DNA of 64,000 nucleotides from Bubalus kerabau (Eukaryota > Chordata > Mammalia > Artiodactyla > Bovidae): assembly GCF_029407905.1 (NCBI RefSeq), contig NC_073628.1:45467501-45531500 (forward strand). The letters run 5' to 3'. The translations under genes were made by a program, and so were the position numbers. Under the pieces are notes generated by a model. It had not been told where the DNA came from. It did not search any database and saw only the letters and a program-made list of their open reading frames with translations. Below, piece after piece: positions 33,195 through 44,348 of this stretch (position 1 is its first letter; each line of letters starts with the position of its first letter).

Positions 33195-33760
33195 TTTATT
33201 TAGAAAAAAACTATTTATATGTAAATGGGTATTTGTCCTAGCATTGCTTATATATATATATTTTTTAATATAGATTTATTTATTTTAATTAGAGGCTAAT
33301 TACTTTACAATATTGTATTGGTTTTGCCATACATCAACATGAATCTGCCATGGGTGTACATGTGTTCCCCATCTGAACCCCCCTTCCACCTCCCTCCCCG
33401 TATCATCCCTCTGGGTCATCCCAATGCACCAGCCCCAAGCATGCATCGAACCTGGACTGGTGATTCGTTTCACGTATGATATTATACATGTTTCAACTAA
33501 CATTGTTTATAACAGTAAAAAAAACCTGTATCTCCAGGGGTAATAGAATGGTTAGGGTAAATATGTTTAGCGACATTATGTGATATTTTGCAGTCATTGA
33601 AATCAATGGATAAGAAAATTACATAATACACAGAAAAGTATTAAAAATATTAAAGTGATAAAAAGTGGGATGCCAAATTCATAATTATAATATTTTTGAA
33701 ATATACATATGAAAATGAATAAACTAGAATGAAGTTGGAAAGTGAAAACAGATTTTTAAA
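33195..33760 (+). repeat. Old L1M 3'UTR, split by a young L1 tail
   Basis: Continuous when the insert is removed: CATTGCTTATA joins AACAGTAAAAAAAACC, then GGTAATAGAATGGTTAGG and GATATTTTGCAGTCATTGAA, a typical L1M 3' pattern. Confidence 0.65.
33242..33511 (-). mobile_element. Young ruminant L1 3' end with 11-bp target-site duplication
   Basis: The insert 33253-33500 is the reverse complement of the L1 3'UTR (CAATATTGTATTGGTTTTGC, CCCCCTTCCACCTCCCTCCC). CATTGCTTATA (33242-33252) and CATTGTTTATA (33501-33511) differ at one base. Confidence 0.92.
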
Positions 33761-34409
33761 ATTCAGTTATTCAGAGAGTAGTTTAGAAGCAAAACACTGA
33801 GCTGTTACTAACATTTGAAATCTCAAGGCATTTTTAAAATGTTTAAACTCATGTTTCTGTATTTTTACAGTGTTATCATTTTATTATTTGTATTTTAACA
33901 TAGTTGTAAAATCTCTTCTGAATACAAAACATAAGAATAGAGTATAAAAAGATGTATTATATAATGAATAGCTGGTAACCTAAGTATTATGTTCCAACAT
34001 TTGTGCAATAAATGGGTATTTAGAAAATGTTATAGAAAAATCAATGGTCAAAACCTCAGTAAAATGGTGTCCTCAGGTTCCTGAGTTGCATTTGACATGC
34101 CTCCTTTCCTAAATTTTCATTATAAAAAGATAATATTATTTTATTTTTTATTTTATTTTATATTATTTTCATCTACTTTCAAGCCTTTACTTAAAACTGC
34201 CCTATCTATTGTTCAGGATGGCTGAGTAGCAAATGTGTTAGTGATAGACGAGTCTCTTCATTTCCACCATCTGCCTCTGTAAATGCGAAGATGTCTGAGT
34301 TTACAGTTTTTGATTGGTCAATTTGAACATGAACAACTGTTTCACAGTTAAGAGAGCAATGCTCATACTTGCAGACTACCTTTTTTCTCTGAATACTGTA
34401 ACATCTGAT
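33761..34409. other. AT-rich unclassified sequence with (TTTTA)n
   Basis: A TTTTA-rich simple repeat lies at about 34136-34172. The remainder may be old L1. Confidence 0.4.
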
Positions 34410-34690
34410 TCTGCAATTCTATTCCTGGGCTTATATCAGGTAAAACCATAATTCGGAAAGATACATGCACAGCAACTTTCACTGCAGCACTATTTACGGT
34501 AGGCAGTCATGGACGCAAACTAAGCGACCAGCAAAAGATGAATGGATGAGGATGCGATGCATGTGATGTGATATGTGTGATGTGTGTGTGTATATACATA
34601 CATATATATATAACTGAACCACTTTGCTGTATACCTGAAACTAACAGAACATTGTAAATCAAATATATTTCAATAAAAAAATTTTAATGC
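34410..34690 (+). repeat. L1 3' end with internal deletion and microsatellite
   Basis: ORF2 C-terminal sequence (TTCCTGGGCTTATATCAGG, AGATGAATGGATGAGG) jumps through a GATGTG/TGTGTATATA simple repeat (34548-34613) to the terminal 3'UTR (TTTGCTGTATACCTGAAACT), skipping several hundred bases of a normal L1. Confidence 0.75.
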
Positions 34691-34699
34691 AAAATAAAT

Positions 34700-35290
34700 A
34701 ATAAAGTAGTGGTTCACACCATGATCTTCACTTCCACCTCAGAACACAGTCACCCATGTCCCTCTGTACTTAATGCTCTTGACATCATTTGTCCAGAATC
34801 CTCCCATGGCTCCTTGTTGATAACTGGAAGAAATTAAGACATTTTGTCACTGTATTCAAGACCCTTTTCAGTGAAACTCTAATACCTATGTCCCTTATCT
34901 CCTACAAATAGCCTCATGCCCCACACTGAACCTCCCAGTGAAACTGCTTCCTCTGGGCTCTTTGGTGACGCCATTGCTGCACCCAGACCTCGCTCTTCCT
35001 CTAAGTTTGCAGGTTTTGATTCCAGATGTTAATCAAAGTGCAGCTAAAACGCTGTCTTGTTCATGAAGTATTTTTATTGCCATTAAAAGAAAGTGCTCAA
35101 TTTCTAAACTTTACACAGAACTAAAGTTAAATATTTCATAGTATTTAGCACTTTTTACATTGTTATTTTAATATCTTTTACTAGACTATGAGTTCCTGGA
35201 GTATAAACCCCCATGTTTGCTTTATGTAACCATCACTGAATTGGAACTAGTACCTTTCTTGGCACATGGCAAATAAGTTCAGATTTATAA
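34700..35290 (+). repeat. L2 LINE 3' region
   Basis: CCCATGGCTCCTTGTTGATA, GTATTCAAGACCC and CTAGACTATGAGTTCCTGGAG are L2-like in the right order. One of the longer L2 pieces here. Confidence 0.7.
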
Positions 35291-35439
35291 AAATCCCACT
35301 AGTAGTACACATGGTTCTCATGCAGCTATCAACCAGATTCCCCAAGCGCTAACAGGTAACATAAGCAAGTATACTTTTCAAGACCAGGGAACTGACTTCA
35401 ATTCTAAACTGATAAGTAGTCTACTGAGTTTTTTCAATG

Positions 35440-36130
35440 TTTTTAAATTTCACCACTAAAGACCTTTCTGTGGACAAGGATCCAGTCTTAGGATCATATA
35501 CAGCATTTAATTGATACGTCACCCAACTTTCCTTTATGCCAGATCTTCAATCTTTTATTACTTTTTTCAGTCTTTTATTTTTGATGTCTGTCACTTTTGA
35601 AGAATATTGGCCAGACATTTTGTAGAATATTGCTCAATCTGGGTTGGTCTGCATTTCTTCCTGATTAAATTTAGATTGCATATTTTTGGTAAATATGCCA
35701 CAGAGGTTATTTTGAGCCCTCTGAGGGGACTTTATCAAGAGGCACATGATATTGATATGTCTCATTATTAATGATGTTCATTTTGATCACTTGGTTGAGA
35801 TGATTTTTGTCTAGTCTTGAGATGATTTTTGTCTAGTCTCTCCAATATCAAGTTACTATTTTCTCCTGGGTAATAGCTAAGTATATTGTAGAGAGATACT
35901 TTCAGAATATGAAAATATCCTATTTCTCATAACACACAAATTTTAGCATCTACTGATGATACATACCTAAAACAATGTTACTATGATGTTTATCAGATGA
36001 TGATTTTTTTTTTCTATTTTCATCACTTTCAACACCACTAATTCAAATTCTACCATCAGGAATATCTTTCCACCTCACCCCTCATTTACTCATATTTAAT
36101 CATTTAATTCTATTATTCTCTCATGAATAT
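35440..36130 (-). repeat. Old L1M 3' region, antisense, with 22-bp tandem duplication
   Basis: Matches the antisense L1M pattern around GGCACATGATATTGATATG, TTGATCACTTGGTTGAG and TCTCATAACACACAAATTTTAGC. An exact 22-base segment is duplicated head to tail at 35795-35816 and 35817-35838. Confidence 0.75.
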
Positions 36131-36173
36131 TGCCCACTTAATATTTTTATAGAATTAAATATATGTTGAAACA

Positions 36174-36226
36174 GAACACACACACACACACATATATATA
36201 TGTATATGTGTATATATATATATATT
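36174..36226. repeat. (CA)n(TA)n compound microsatellite
   Basis: A CA run followed by interrupted TA/TG/TA runs. Confidence 0.95.
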
Positions 36227-36239
36227 AGAAAATATATGG

Positions 36240-36445
36240 TTAGTATTCAGATGGGTACTGTTCTTAATGTTCCTGTATTTCAACTCATTCATCTTCAAAG
36301 TAATCCCAAGAGGTAGGTAGTGTACCACATTCACTTTAAAGATAAGGAAATTGAGACACAGAAAACTTATATATCTTGTCCAAGTCATTCAGAGTTAGGA
36401 TTAGAACCTCAGCAGACTGGCTCCAGAGCCCGTGGTTTAAACCAA
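36240..36445 (-). repeat. MIR SINE
   Basis: CAAGAGGTAGGTAGTGTACC, AAGATAAGGAAATTGAGAC and CTGGCTCCAGAGCCCGTGG give a clear antisense MIR, including its tRNA-like end. Confidence 0.85.
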
Positions 36446-37279
36446 AATAAATACATTTCTTCTAATAAGGCTTGGTAAGAATCAGAGGAGTTTTCTTTCT
36501 CTCTCTCTTGTCATTTACATGTCTATAGCCACGATCAGTGAGTAAAAAGTCCTGCTGGGATCTCAGACTCATGGGACCAAGAAAGAGAATTTGTTCACAA
36601 GGATGAAGGACTTGGAAGTTAGAAGAGAAAATCTAGCTGTCCAGGCAGGTCCTAGCAAGGATGGTAAAGCAACAGAGACACAACAGAGAGTGGTCTCATA
36701 GTGTCCCAAACACTGTCTATTGGTAGCATCTTCCTGCTGCGCTGTCTTAATCATGCTCGCTGCCGTAGCTGGTCAGGAGTGTGTATCTGGGTGCTGGGAG
36801 AATGGTCACCCCTGCGGCAGCTACTGAGTCAGATCTAGAGGCCAGACCAACAATTGGGAGACTAGGCAACAGCCACTTACACTTGAGAGAAGTTCAGTGG
36901 TAAGCAAAGAATATTTATGATGAAAAGAATTAATATCCAAATCTAGAAATAAGGCTAGTCAAAACCAGGTGAGATCAGTGGTCTGGGATATCAGGCAAGA
37001 AGTCAGGCACACTGGAGAGTAGAGAATGGAAGCAAAATTTCAGTCCCTCACTTGGGCCGGCAGAGGAAAAAAAAAAAGGAACATTGCAACTTGGAGACCT
37101 CACAACCTTCAAGGCACCTGTTTCTGGTAGGTGTCACAGCGGTTTCATAGCCAGGGCTCAGCTTGTGGTGATTGGACTTCACACTGAACTTCTTTCGGTG
37201 GGACTGAGACTGCTGACATGCTGATTGCATCTGCCAGGAAAATGTCTCAAACACCGGACATAGTTGAACCTATTGATGG
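36446..37279. other. Unclassified, repeat-poor
   Basis: No gene or repeat recognised; moderately GC-balanced around 36740-36860. Confidence 0.4.
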
Positions 37280-37620
37280 GGCTCTCTCATTCATTTATTC
37301 TTACATTCACGCGTTCAGTCCATGTCAAGTGCCTACAGAGCCATGAGTAAATGCAGGAAATAGACCATGATCAACACATGATCTGCATCCTCAGAAAATT
37401 GATATTCTAGTGAGGGAGAGCTCCAGGAATAAACACGGAGTGCACAGAGGAGGGAACAGAGGCTCAAACCTGTGGCGGTGTGTCTGGGTAGGAGGGTTAA
37501 CAGAAGATTTCACAAAGGAAACAGATTCAGATCTGATGATAATCAAGGCAGAGAAGCTGAGGCAAGCACCCACAGAAGCACATACTTGTTATAAATGCAA
37601 AGACATTAAAACAATATGAA
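37280..37620. repeat. Ancient interspersed repeat, family unresolved
   Basis: Starts CATTCATTTATTC...AAGTGCCTACAGAGCC and continues in a degraded fashion. The phrase order suggests an old mammalian repeat but I cannot name it. Confidence 0.3.
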
Positions 37621-37864
37621 GTGCCCAAGATGACAACCTCAGTAAAGGAATATCATCAAACCACCCCCACTACCTCTGAGGAGCACCTCTGAGTTCAGCA
37701 CTGTGAAATGGAAGGAAGGTTAGGCTGTGACAGAGGTATTTATAGAATAAAGCATGGCACCAAATGATGTTTGTGTAACCCCTTTCCTCATCACAGGGAT
37801 CAGAGCTGCAAAAGATCTAGGCAGTCATGGAGTTCCATCTCTGATCATTTCTAATTCTAGACAA

Positions 37865-38105
37865 GGTAGTGTAATAATTATTTACATTTGCATAATGCTT
37901 TATAATGCACTTTTATAACCATTTATCTCATTTGATCTTCACAACAATTTTGTGAGATAAGCAGAAACAATCTTATTAAAATCCTCCTTTTCCAGAAGAG
38001 GAAATTAAAGGAGCTAGAAAATTCAATGTCTATAGAAGGAAAAGTTAGGAAGTAGAGCCAAGGTGACATCAAGGTTTCTAATGTCTCATCCAGCATCTTC
38101 TCCAT
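37865..38105 (-). repeat. MIR-like SINE (MIR3-type pattern)
   Basis: ATTTGCATAATGCTTTATAATGC, CATTTGATCTTCACAACAA and CCAGAAGAGGAAATTAAAGG. Confidence 0.6.
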
Positions 38106-38329
38106 AAAATCAACTCCTCCAATTTGCCACTTAATCAAGGGGCAGCTCATACTTTGAAATGGAGGGTCTGATGTTCTGTTTTAGCAACTCCCCATCTATC
38201 TACCATCTCCCCTGGATGGAGGGTTATGAGAACGGGAGTAATAGCATCATACAGAGAAAGTCTTTCATAGGGTGAGCCCTCTGGAACACCTATCTGAGCT
38301 TCTCCTCAAGAATTTATGGAATAGGTGTA

Positions 38330-38443
38330 TTTATCCTGACTTCATCCTGGAGTTTGAGACTCTGGGGGTGTGAGGAATGGATTTTCAAGAAGCTCATCTG
38401 GGAATTTTGATGCACACTGAAATTTGAGAACTGCTTCTACAGA
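38330..38443 (+). repeat. MER5A-like hAT-Charlie fragment
   Basis: GAGACTCTGGGGGTGTG, CAAGAAGCTCATCTGGG and TTTTGATGCACACTGAAATTTGAGAACTGC match the 3' half of MER5A, including the degraded terminal repeat. Confidence 0.8.
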
Positions 38444-38473
38444 GATTTGGAAGATCTGTCCTCAGAAATCTGA

Positions 38474-38751
38474 GGGCTTCCCTGGTCCAGTGGTGAAGAA
38501 TTTGCCTTGTTATGCAGGGGACACAGGTTCGATCCCTGGCCCCAGAAGACCCACGTACCTCAGAGCAGCTATGTGTGCAGGCCATGACTACAGACCCCCG
38601 CACTGCAGCTACTGACTCCCGCGTGCTCTAGAGCCTGTGCTTGGCAACAAGATTAGCCACTTGGACGAGAAACTGGGCACGGCAACTAGAGAGCAGCCCC
38701 CGCTGGCTGCAACTAGAGAAAGCCCACAGGTAGCAACAAAGACCAGCACAG
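38474..38751 (+). mobile_element. CHR-type SINE, 3' tail replaced by an L1
   Basis: The tRNA-Glu-like head GGGCTTCCCTGGTCCAGTGG with box B GGTTCGATCCC is followed not by Bov-A but by a body with repeated GCAACTAGAGA / GCAACAAAGACC units. This is the CHR family shared by ruminants, hippos and whales, older than Bov-tA. A young L1 3' end abuts it at 38752. Confidence 0.85.
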
Positions 38752-39020
38752 TGGAGAGGGAGAGGGTGGGATGATTTGGGAGAATGGCGTTGAAATATGT
38801 ATAATATCATATATGAAACGAGTCGCCAGTCCAGGTTCGATGCACGATACTGGATGCTTGGGGCTGGTGCACTGGGACGACCCAGAGGGATGGTATGGGG
38901 AGGGAGGAGGGAGGAGGGTTCAGGATGGGGAACATATGTATACCTGTGGCAGATTCATTTTGATATATGGCAAAACCAATACAATATTGTAAAGTTAAAT
39001 AAAATAAAATTTTTAAAAAA
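38752..39020 (+). mobile_element. Young ruminant L1 3' end
   Basis: CCAGGTTCGATGCACGATAC, GGGGAACATATGTATACCTG, GGCAAAACCAATACAATATT and the terminal AATAAAATAAAATTTTTAAA. About 270 bases, heavily 5'-truncated. Confidence 0.92.
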
Positions 39021-39640
39021 TACATGAATATTTTTAAAAATTGCGATGTAACTGGCATGCAACACTGTGTATGTTTAAGGTGTACAACATTTTAATTTGA
39101 TGCATTTATATATGGTAATATGATTACCATCATCACATTAGCTAACACCTCCATCAAGTCACATGATTATGTTGCATAGTGAGAACCTTTAATGAAGGAC
39201 ATAACTCATTATTGTCACCTATAATGACAGTGCTCTGCATTAGGGATTGTATTTTTCTTCTGACTCTAAGTCTGTACCCTTTGACCATCATCTCCCCAGT
39301 TTCCTCATCCCGCAGCCCCCAGTAACCACCATTCTACTCCATTTCTAAGGGTTCAGCTTTTCTTGATTCCAATAAATGCCATCATATAATATTTGTCTTT
39401 CTGACTGATCTCACTTAGCGTAGTGCCCTCAAGTTTCATCCATGTTGTTGCAAATGGCAGGATTTCCTTCTTTCTCATGGCTGAATAATAGTTCATCATA
39501 TATCTATATATACCACATGTTTTTTATCCATTCACCTGTTAACCAACACATAGGTTGCTCCCACAGCTTGGCTATTGTGAGTAAAGCTGCTATAAGCCTT
39601 GGGATGCAGATATCTTTCTGATCCTCTGTTCTTAACTCCT
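39021..39640 (-). repeat. L1 3'UTR and ORF2 end, antisense
   Basis: GTTTAAGGTGTACAACATTT, ACCACCATTCTACTCC, TTCATCCATGTTGTTGCAAA, GGCTGAATAATAGTTCATC and TTGGCTATTGTGAGTAAAGC are classic antisense L1 phrases in the expected order. Confidence 0.9.
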
Positions 39641-41129
39641 GAAGAGACATATGAAAACAGGATGCTTGCTATGCAACACTGTTTTAAGAAAGGTCTCCTA
39701 GGCTCTCCTTCTAATGAGACTGCCACTCATCAAACCCTACTTTTACATAAACTCCATATTTGCTCCTGCATGGGCTATGACATCAGACCCAAGGTTTGCA
39801 GGGAAGAGGGTGAGGAACCATCTCACCTTCCCCATAGGACCCTGATAGTAAGGAAATATGCAAAGCTCTGAGGAAACCCCCACAAGAAAACAGTCACCCA
39901 AGCCTCTACTGTTTGGCTCAGAATCTGGGTAACACGACAGATTTCACAATTAAAAAAGATGTTTTTTAGTAGCACACACAAAAGATTCTGGGGGAGAAAA
40001 GAGTAGTGGGCAGATGATAATTTGATAACCTGAGTTTGTTAGGTATTACCCCACTTTAGCTTTCAAGTATCTGGGACATGCACTTTATCTCCCATGGAAA
40101 ATGGTTTGCTACACAACTGCTAAATACTCTCATTGGGAATTGCCAAAGCCTGGGTCGTCCCCAGAATTTTGACCCTCAATGGCGACCTCTTCGAGTACAT
40201 TGTCGTTTTCATTTTGCGGGCTCCCCCAGTCTGGGCAGGCTTGCAGGTGACAGTGAAAGAGAGATGATTACAAAGCCTCGGTAAGGCTGGGGGCCATTCT
40301 GCCAGGATGCAAATTATCAGTGAACACAACAGCCTGTCTGGAAGAGGCGCAAGACAAGGAAAATCACATTGCATCATATCAGAAACCTAACAACAATTTT
40401 CCACAACTAATCACTAACCAAAAATGGCAGATTGTAGCCCCAGACGCAGCAGAGACTTCTAATTAGTTCTAGATGATTGACCACACACACTGATTTGAGC
40501 AAACATGCTGGAAGGAACTGCTAGTAATTGCCAGTGGTAATGGAGCTTATATTGACTAGTTGGGCAAACATCAAAAGCAAAATTCAAGGTGCTTCAAGGA
40601 AAGATTGAAATGATACTGAAGACTGGTGAACAAGACAGCTGCTTGCAGATCTGTCAAATGAACATTAATATGAGAAACATGCTAGTAAATTCTCTTCTAT
40701 ATCATAATTACAAAAGGATAATAAGCACGTACCCTCCATTTACAAAGGTCTGAATTTATACATCTAGGACCAGAGTTAGATAAATTTCCACCTCAGTCTA
40801 GCAGAAAGCCAAATGAGAGCAATTTGATTTACATTAAATATTCCCAACTAAATAATATTAATGAAAGGCCAGAGCGGGGGGAAAGGCAGGACAAGAAAAA
40901 ATGATACTGAGACTTAATAGCAATGCATTACAAACAGACAGAGAGACATTAACAGCCAGACATTCTGTGCAGCAAACCATTATTTATGACAAGGTCACCT
41001 TGGCTATAAGTAGATATTCAGCAACCATTGAGTTATAGGCCAGTGGAGACCTGAAAAATTACAAAATCCATCCCCTTCATTTTCCAGCTTCTACAACTGG
41101 AGCCCAGGAATAAGGAATGGAAGAGAAAG
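39641..41129. other. 1.5-kb stretch without recognised repeats
   Basis: No SINE or LINE is seen. Around 40430-41000 several AT-rich homeodomain-like words occur (CTAATTAG near 40460). Two weak frames near 40120-40377 lack coding evidence. Confidence 0.4.
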
Positions 41130-41290
41130 GAAGAAACTAACAATTATTAAGTATCTATCATGGAAAAGTGCACATCTCTATGCCTTTTCCAGATCCCACT
41201 CATTCAATCTCCACGTAAGCCTTGATAGGCATGTGTCACTGTCCCAGGGCACAAAAGAGGAAACCAAGGCTTCAGAGAAGTGGTGGAGCT
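41130..41290 (-). repeat. MIR SINE
   Basis: ACAATTATTAAGTATCTATCATGG, AGGCATGTGTCACTG and AGAGGAAACCAAGGC. Confidence 0.65.
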
Positions 41291-41504
41291 CCTCCTGGCA
41301 CTCCACGCTGCCCTTCAGGATGCAATCACATCTGGCCCATTTGGTGAACAAGTGCCAGTGTTTGGCCTGAACTCTGGCCTCAGGAGTGTGTTCATTCTTC
41401 ACCCAGGAATCAGCCCATAAAAATTCTATCAGAGACACTTTCTAGAATCTCAAAAATAGCATCTGGGAAAATTTTAAAAGTGTGAGCATCTGACAGCCAT
41501 TGGG

Positions 41505-42188
41505 TTTTAGGACAAGGTTGTTGTTGTTCAGTCACTAAGTCATGTCTGACTCCCTGAGATCCCATGGACTGCAGCACACCAGGCTTCCTCATCCTTCACC
41601 ATCTCCCAGAGTTTACTCAAACTCACATCCATTGGATTGGTGATACCATCCAACCATCTCATCCTCTGTTGCCTTGTTTTCCTGCCTTCAATCTTTCCCA
41701 ACATCAAGGTCTTTTCCAGTGAGTCAGCTCTTCACATCAGGTGGCCCAAGTATTAGAGCTTCAGCATCAGTCCTTCCAATGAATATTCAGGGTTGATTTC
41801 CTTTAGAATTGACTGGTTGGATCTCCTTGCAGTCCAAGGAACTCTCAAGAGTCTTCTCCAGCACCACAGTTCAAAAGCATCAATTCTTCAGTGCTCAGCC
41901 TTCTTTATGATCCATCTCTCACATCCGTACATGACTACTGGGAAAACTATAGCTTTGACTAGACAGACCTTTGTCAGCAAAGCGATATCTCTGCTTTTCA
42001 ATATGCTGTCTAGGTTTGCCATAGTTTTTATTCCAAGGAGCAAGCGTCTTTTCATTTCATGACTGCATTCACCATCTGTAGGGATTTTGGAGCCCAAGAA
42101 AATAAATTCTGCTACTGTTTCCATTGTCTCCCCATCTATTTGGCATGAAGTGGTGGGACCAGAGGCCATGATCTTAGTTTTTAGGACA
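41505..42188 (-). mobile_element. BovB 3' portion with 10-bp target-site duplication
   Basis: The insert 41515-42178 reads on the minus strand from TTSCQIDGETMETV through VMYGCERWIIKKAEH to the WT..RSNQSILKEI-type block (frameshifted) and the 3' tail. TTTTAGGACA flanks it at 41505-41514 and 42179-42188. It is 5'-truncated just after the YADD domain, so it never carried the catalytic aspartates. Confidence 0.95.
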
Positions 42189-42282
42189 GGGTAGCTTCTT
42201 ACTACTTCAGAATAGTCTCATGTCTATGGGCCAATTTAGAATAAGCAAGCCCACTAGAATACCTTGATTAATAATGCTGGCT

Positions 42283-42512
42283 CCCACTGACTGAATACCA
42301 ACTATATGCTTGGCTCTATAACAGCAATTTACTTTTACTTATACGTGATAGTATAAGTATTATTAAGACTTTCTGCTGAGAAAAAAAAAAATCAATGTGT
42401 CACAGAGTGTTTAAGTGATTTGCACAAGGTCACATGGTCAAGAAGTGGCAAAGCCAGGTTTTATATCCTAGTCTGTAGGCCCCAAAGCCCTGATTTTGCT
42501 TCTCTAACCACT
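42283..42512 (-). repeat. MIR SINE
   Basis: ACCAACTATATGCTTGGC, AAGTGATTTGCACAAGGTCACATGG and AGAAGTGGCAAAGCCAGG; a 12-A run replaces part of the core. Confidence 0.8.
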
Positions 42513-42746
42513 CAGATCTCTTGAAATTCCCTGAATCTCCACTGAAATCCTATAGCATTCTCAGTCTGAATAATTCAATTGGATCTGGACCATGTTATAT
42601 ATCCTGTTATATAAACCTTTCCAAGGTTTTTCTCTGTGGCAGCCCTGTGTTCCCAAGAGGATGGCAAACTCAGATACCTCTTTATATTCCCAACACCAAG
42701 GATGGTACTTCACATACTTCTGACATAGCCCATATTAGGAGTGATG

Positions 42747-42922
42747 TGCTCAGTTGTTCAGTCCAACTCTTTGCAACCCCGTGGACTGTAGCCTGCCAGG
42801 CTCCTCTGTCAATGGAATTTCCCAGGCAAGAATACTAGAGTGGGCTGCCATTTCCTACTCCAGAGGCTCTTCCTGACCCAGGGATTGAACCTGCATCTCC
42901 CTCATTGGCAGTGATACCAGTG
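42747..42922 (-). mobile_element. Bov-tA SINE, head truncated
   Basis: Body and box B region (GATTGAACCTGCATCTCC) present, but the terminal head (ACTGAGCCACCAGGGAAGCC) is replaced by unrelated sequence. Confidence 0.85.
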
Positions 42923-43302
42923 GCAAAGGACTGCTATAGTCAAGCTCTGGGCAGAGTTCCCAGCATCTACCCTCAACCCTGGGTTTTTTATTTAGCTGAT
43001 TTCCTCCCATGCTGAGAACTGTCCAAAGCATTCAAGAGGAAATCACTCTTAACAAGTCTAGAGGAAGTGGTTGATGGGTAAACCATAGGGTCTGATAATA
43101 TCCAGTTGACCCAGGACCTGCCTTTGCCTATAAACACCCCAACCTTTGTGGGAAAGATGGCAACAGGAGCCAAGCAACTTCAACTGACTGAATCTCCCAA
43201 ATGATCCTGTTTTAAAAAGACTTGTAACCTTTATTTATTTCCTTTCCTCTCCTTTCTCATAATCATATCACATTTCTCTCAACTTCTTTTTTTCCTTTGC
43301 AG
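42923..43302. other. Unclassified; ends in a strong polypyrimidine tract
   Basis: From 43226 the sequence becomes T/C-rich and ends TTCTTTTTTTCCTTTGCAG at 43302, a textbook splice acceptor for the exon-like segment that follows. Confidence 0.5.
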
Positions 43303-43451
43303 ATACTCCACAACTCAGAATCCAGTCTAGAGGATAAGCCAGTTACAATGAGCTCTGGTCCCCGGGAAGGCAACAGAACTTAAGAAAACACTTCAAAATG
43401 GAGAAGCAGCAGAGAGATCTTCCTCTGCTAATGAGACCAAAATGGAAAACT
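43303..43451 (+). other. Candidate exon (149 bases) with strong acceptor and donor
   Basis: Upstream is a long pyrimidine tract ending in TTTGCAG (43296-43302); downstream is the donor consensus GTAAGT (43452-43457) preceded by AAACT. No repeat covers the segment. All three frames contain a stop if read from the acceptor, so it is not an internal coding exon. An ATG at 43398 in strong context (CAAAATGG) is open for 18 codons, MEKQQRDLPLLMRPKWKT, exactly to the donor, leaving phase 0. It could therefore be a 5' exon carrying leader plus start codon, or an exon of a non-coding RNA. A short upstream frame starts at the ATG at 43348 and stops at TAA 43381-43383. No protein family is recognised from 18 residues, and chance pairing of splice-like signals is possible. 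Confidence 0.4.
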
Positions 43452-43954
43452 GTAAGTAGATAAGCACCTAACGGCACCAAATCAGTGGTCTAAGAGCAAG
43501 GCACAATAACATTTAGGAATAGATTTAAATTCAGAATAAAATCAAGTTCATTTTGAGAAACAAGCTTAAAGAGAAACTTCCTTGAATTAAGTGATTTGAA
43601 AGATTATATTCTCCTTACTTTGGTTTTCCACTATGATTAGAAGCAGAATATTTGAAGGAAATGATATTTTTCATAAATTTTCCTTTTCCTCTTTAGTCTT
43701 GCATACAAAAATTTTATATAATTTGACCTTGAAATATTCAAATATCCTAAAAGTAATTGTATTTTTCTAGCCTTGATCAAAATTGGGTATTCTTAGCTCT
43801 AATATTTGATATGCTTAATGGGTTTTAATATATATTAAATAAGACTTCAAGTTACCTAGGTGAATTGAAATCTGTTGAACAGACACCTACTGTTTGAGAT
43901 AAAATTATCCAACTCCATCACCAGTAAGTATAAAATCTTGAAATAAAATGACTT
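43452..43954. other. Unclassified AT-rich sequence after the exon-like segment
   Basis: No repeat or gene recognised; intron-like if the preceding exon is real. Confidence 0.4.
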
Positions 43955-44290
43955 TTCTTTTTAACTTTTTACTTGTAGAAAGTTTCAGACATATTCCAAG
44001 AGAGACAGGATCACATAATGAATCTCCATTTATCCACCACTGGCTTCATTACTCTTCAGAATTTTGCCAATCACCTTGTCCCCCCTAAACTATCTCTCAT
44101 GTTCTAGTATTTCAAAGTGAATCCTTGACATCAAGGCATTTTACCTGCAAACACATTGGTATTTCTTTCCAAAAAATATTTTAAAAATCTATATTTCACA
44201 ATATCATAATCATACCTAATAAAGTATTAATAATCATATATTAATATTATTTAATACCCTATTATATCTGACGTAAGTATAGCCAACTCT
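43955..44290 (-). repeat. Old L1M fragment, antisense
   Basis: GTAGAAAGTTTCAGACATATTCC, AGAATTTTGCCAATCACCTTG and CAAAGTGAATCCTTGACATC follow an antisense L1M 3' pattern. Confidence 0.65.
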
Positions 44291-44348
44291 TCTCACTTTT
44301 GCTTACTATTTACATGGACTATTTTTGTGTCCCTTTGATTTTAGCCTC

